A DNA stretch of 64,000 nucleotides, taken from Bacillota bacterium (GTDB taxonomy: Bacteria; Bacillota; Clostridia; Lachnospirales; Lachnospiraceae). Below the pieces are notes generated by a model. The model was not told the DNA's origin. It did no database searches and saw nothing but the letters and a program-made list of their open reading frames with translations. Shown here one piece after another: positions 62,282-64,000 of this stretch (position 1 is the stretch's first letter; each line of letters starts with the position of its first letter). Made by a program: the position numbers and the translations under genes. Where the stretch lies: contig JAEWMB010000018.1 of the NCBI GenBank assembly GCA_023457255.1, positions 62,001-126,000 on the forward strand, written 5' to 3'.

Positions 62282-64000
62282 TCACCCTCCAAACTCTCTA
62301 TTAAGCAGTTCATAAATTTCACTTAGAAGTTTATATTCCACCTCTTTTAGCAGTAATATTTCACTTGAAACGTTTTCAATTACCCTCTTTTGTTCCTTTG
62401 TTAATTCCTGCAGATTAAACTCTTGAAAAACCTGACCAAGAAATTGCCTTCGCATTTCATCAAACTTTAAAACCAACCGATAAAATTCTTCCTTTTTTCT
62501 TGTTAATTCAGGGCTTAATTGGAATTTTTCAATAACGTAGGACAGCCTGACACATAAACATCTCTTATGCTCCGCCAGCAAATGCAGCGCCCGGTAATCC
62601 ACATGAAAATCACCACATAACATATTATGAAGTTCTCTTATCAGTTCCTCATAAACATTCATACCAAAAGTAACCCGAGTCGCATCATATTCAAAATTGT
62701 ATAATCGGTATTCGTCTGCTTCACTATGTATATAGTCATATAAATCCTGCATGAATTTACGTTTGGAAAACGGAAACTGCCGCCCGGGGGATTTTAATTT
62801 AATTAATTGCACTGCCGACCAGGCACACCACGGAGCATAGTTTAGATAATGCACCTTACTGCTGGCATAGGATTGATTGAGTTCATCATAATCAAACAAT
62901 AAGCCGGAAAATAATCTGGATTTATCAAAACCAATGCCTTTTACCTGCCTTGTCTCATCATCATATCCATATACGATAGAAGCATGTACATAATGATTTT
63001 TCCTATAATCATGTTTATTACTTAACTCATATTCATCAAAATTAATGATAAGATAATACCCTAACTGTATCTTTTCCTTAATAAAATCAACAATACTTTC
63101 GACTCCCTGCAGCAAATGATATCCCAGGCAAATGACATCTGCAATATCTACAAAAGAATCTCTTGGTTCTAAATAGTTGATTTCCAGAAAGTCATTCGCA
63201 TCCCGATAGGAAAATATCTGAATATAGTTGGAATAATACCATCCTATATAATTATGATTCGCCAGAATTGCACATAGGGGCAAACTTCTGTGCAGGTAGG
63301 TAGTAATTTCATTCTGAGCTACTGCCGGTAATTCTGATGTTGCTTTATACTCTCCGGTCTTGTATGCCATTATGACATCCTTTCCCTTTATTTCCTTGAG
63401 ATTCTCCAGCTCCTTCATATTATACATACTCTCAACCAGCTCAAATTGATTGTTTACTGCTTCTCCTCTGGAATCCAAAATCTTTTTTATACTGCCTTTT
63501 TGGAGTATTTCGGTTACTTCTAAGTCAACTCCATTATCCTTAGCCATGGTACAAGCTAATACCGCAAGCAGGGAATCTCCACCTAAATCAAAGAAATTGT
63601 CAAGCAGGCTTACCTGCGAAACCTGTAATAATTCCCCCCATATTTCTATCAATATTTCCTCTTCTTTTGTGGAGGGTGCCTGATATTGGGATCCGGTCCG
63701 CATTTTTCCAATAGGATCCGGAAGCGCTTTTTTATCAAGCTTTCCATTATGATTTGTAGGAATAGTGTCCAATTGTACATAAAAGGCAGGTATCATATAA
63801 TAAGGCAGCTTATCTTTAAGAAATGTTCTTAATTCTCCAACCGACAATTCTTTTTTTGCCGTAATATATGCGGTAATTGCTTTTTTACCATTCAGTTCTT
63901 TTAAGATCACCGCTACCTGGGTAATTTCTCCGTGCTTGCATAACTGGGTTTCAATTTCTCCCAGTTCGATTCGAAAACCTCTGATTTTAACCTGTTGATC
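62282..64000 (-). CDS. Nonribosomal peptide synthetase C-terminal part: adenylation tail, carrier domain and BtrH-like region (5' end off window)
   Basis: The frame is open to the right edge; 572 residues are present. It begins within an adenylation domain with the A8 motif VKIRGFRIELGEIET and the A10 motif NHNGKLDKKALP (catalytic Lys). A peptidyl-carrier domain follows (DNFFDLGGDSLLAVLACTMA, with the phosphopantetheine Ser). The remaining 400 residues have no condensation or thioesterase domain. Instead they carry a segment (LPLCAILANHNYIGWYYSNY, GYYLIINFDEYELSN, HYVHASIVYGYDDETRQVKG) resembling the BtrH N-terminal/C39-like acyl-transfer fold of butirosin synthesis. The last 120 residues are helical. 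It probably offloads or transfers the carrier-bound acyl group. The product is unknown. Confidence 0.85.
   Translation of the reverse strand, partial: DQQVKIRGFRIELGEIETQLCKHGEITQVAVILKELNGKKAITAYITAKKELSVGELRTFLKDKLPYYMIPAFYVQLDTIPTNHNGKLDKKALPDPIGKMRTGSQYQAPSTKEEEILIEIWGELLQVSQVSLLDNFFDLGGDSLLAVLACTMAKDNGVDLEVTEILQKGSIKKILDSRGEAVNNQFELVESMYNMKELENLKEIKGKDVIMAYKTGEYKATSELPAVAQNEITTYLHRSLPLCAILANHNYIGWYYSNYIQIFSYRDANDFLEINYLEPRDSFVDIADVICLGYHLLQGVESIVDFIKEKIQLGYYLIINFDEYELSNKHDYRKNHYVHASIVYGYDDETRQVKGIGFDKSRLFSGLLFDYDELNQSYASSKVHYLNYAPWCAWSAVQLIKLKSPGRQFPFSKRKFMQDLYDYIHSEADEYRLYNFEYDATRVTFGMNVYEELIRELHNMLCGDFHVDYRALHLLAEHKRCLCVRLSYVIEKFQLSPELTRKKEEFYRLVLKFDEMRRQFLGQVFQEFNLQELTKEQKRVIENVSSEILLLKEVEYKLLSEIYELLNREFGG

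Overview
The window looks like chromosomal DNA of a low-GC, strictly anaerobic Firmicute, most likely a Lachnospiraceae-type Clostridium. This is inferred from AT-rich intergenic DNA, strong AGGAGG-type ribosome binding sites, and families typical of these organisms (DUF3343, C_GCAxxG_C_C, selenium-linked molybdenum hydroxylase genes, DUF1576). No rRNA, tRNA, CRISPR array or complete insertion sequence was seen.

Left end (1-12.7 kb): the 5' two thirds or more of a large modular surface adhesin runs off the left edge. It is followed by an XRE/TPR regulator divergent from a small ferredoxin-cupin pair. From 5.1 to 10.0 kb lies a gene graveyard: an IS1182-type transposase tail, a frameshifted radical-SAM SPL gene joined to a ClbS/DfsB tail, a YesL-like chimera, an AraC tail and a frameshifted EEP hydrolase. 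Intact small genes (AraC-GyrI regulator, DUF503, TIM-barrel epimerase, DUF1801) are interspersed. A methyl-accepting chemotaxis protein closes this part.

Middle (12.8-50.6 kb, nearly all minus strand): this is the main body, a very complete selenium/molybdenum hydroxylase and purine (or related N-heterocycle) catabolism region. It holds a three-subunit xanthine-dehydrogenase-like enzyme with a MocA-like maturase; hemerythrin and DUF1576 genes; D-aminoacylase, YgeY, YgeX (DpaL), a nucleobase permease, a fused selenium-dependent xanthine dehydrogenase, a hydantoinase, YgfK, SsnA and RidA. A YheO-type regulator follows, then the cofactor genes yqeC, DUF3343, a cysteine desulfurase homologue, yqeB, yedF, selD and an XdhC-like gene. 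Molybdate uptake (modABC), molybdopterin synthesis (moaA, moaC, a MOSC-MogA fusion, a MoeA-like gene) and a LysR regulator complete it. The inferred logic is: import molybdate and purine, build a selenium-activated molybdenum hydroxylase, oxidise the purine, open the rings with the amidohydrolases and break down the diamino acid products with YgeX/YgeY. Most intercistronic gaps carry inverted repeats with different arms, which may tune segment-by-segment mRNA stability.

Right end (50.8-64 kb): a C_GCAxxG_C_C protein and TDT transporter sit divergent from the LysR gene. They are followed by a hydroxyacid dehydrogenase, a beta-carbonic-anhydrase-like protein, a glutamate dehydrogenase, and a 1041-residue protein joining a PEP-synthase-type ATP-grasp region to a C-terminal nucleotidyltransferase. 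A DUF2207 membrane protein, a stray RCK_C fragment, and the end of a nonribosomal peptide synthetase with a translationally coupled glycosyltransferase reach the right edge.

The features most worth a second look are the short YgfK without its flavoprotein half, the D-aminoacylase gene whose only full-length start is AUA, the ATP-grasp/nucleotidyltransferase fusion, the intercistronic hairpin pattern, and the possible selenium or sulfur transport pair next to the LysR gene.
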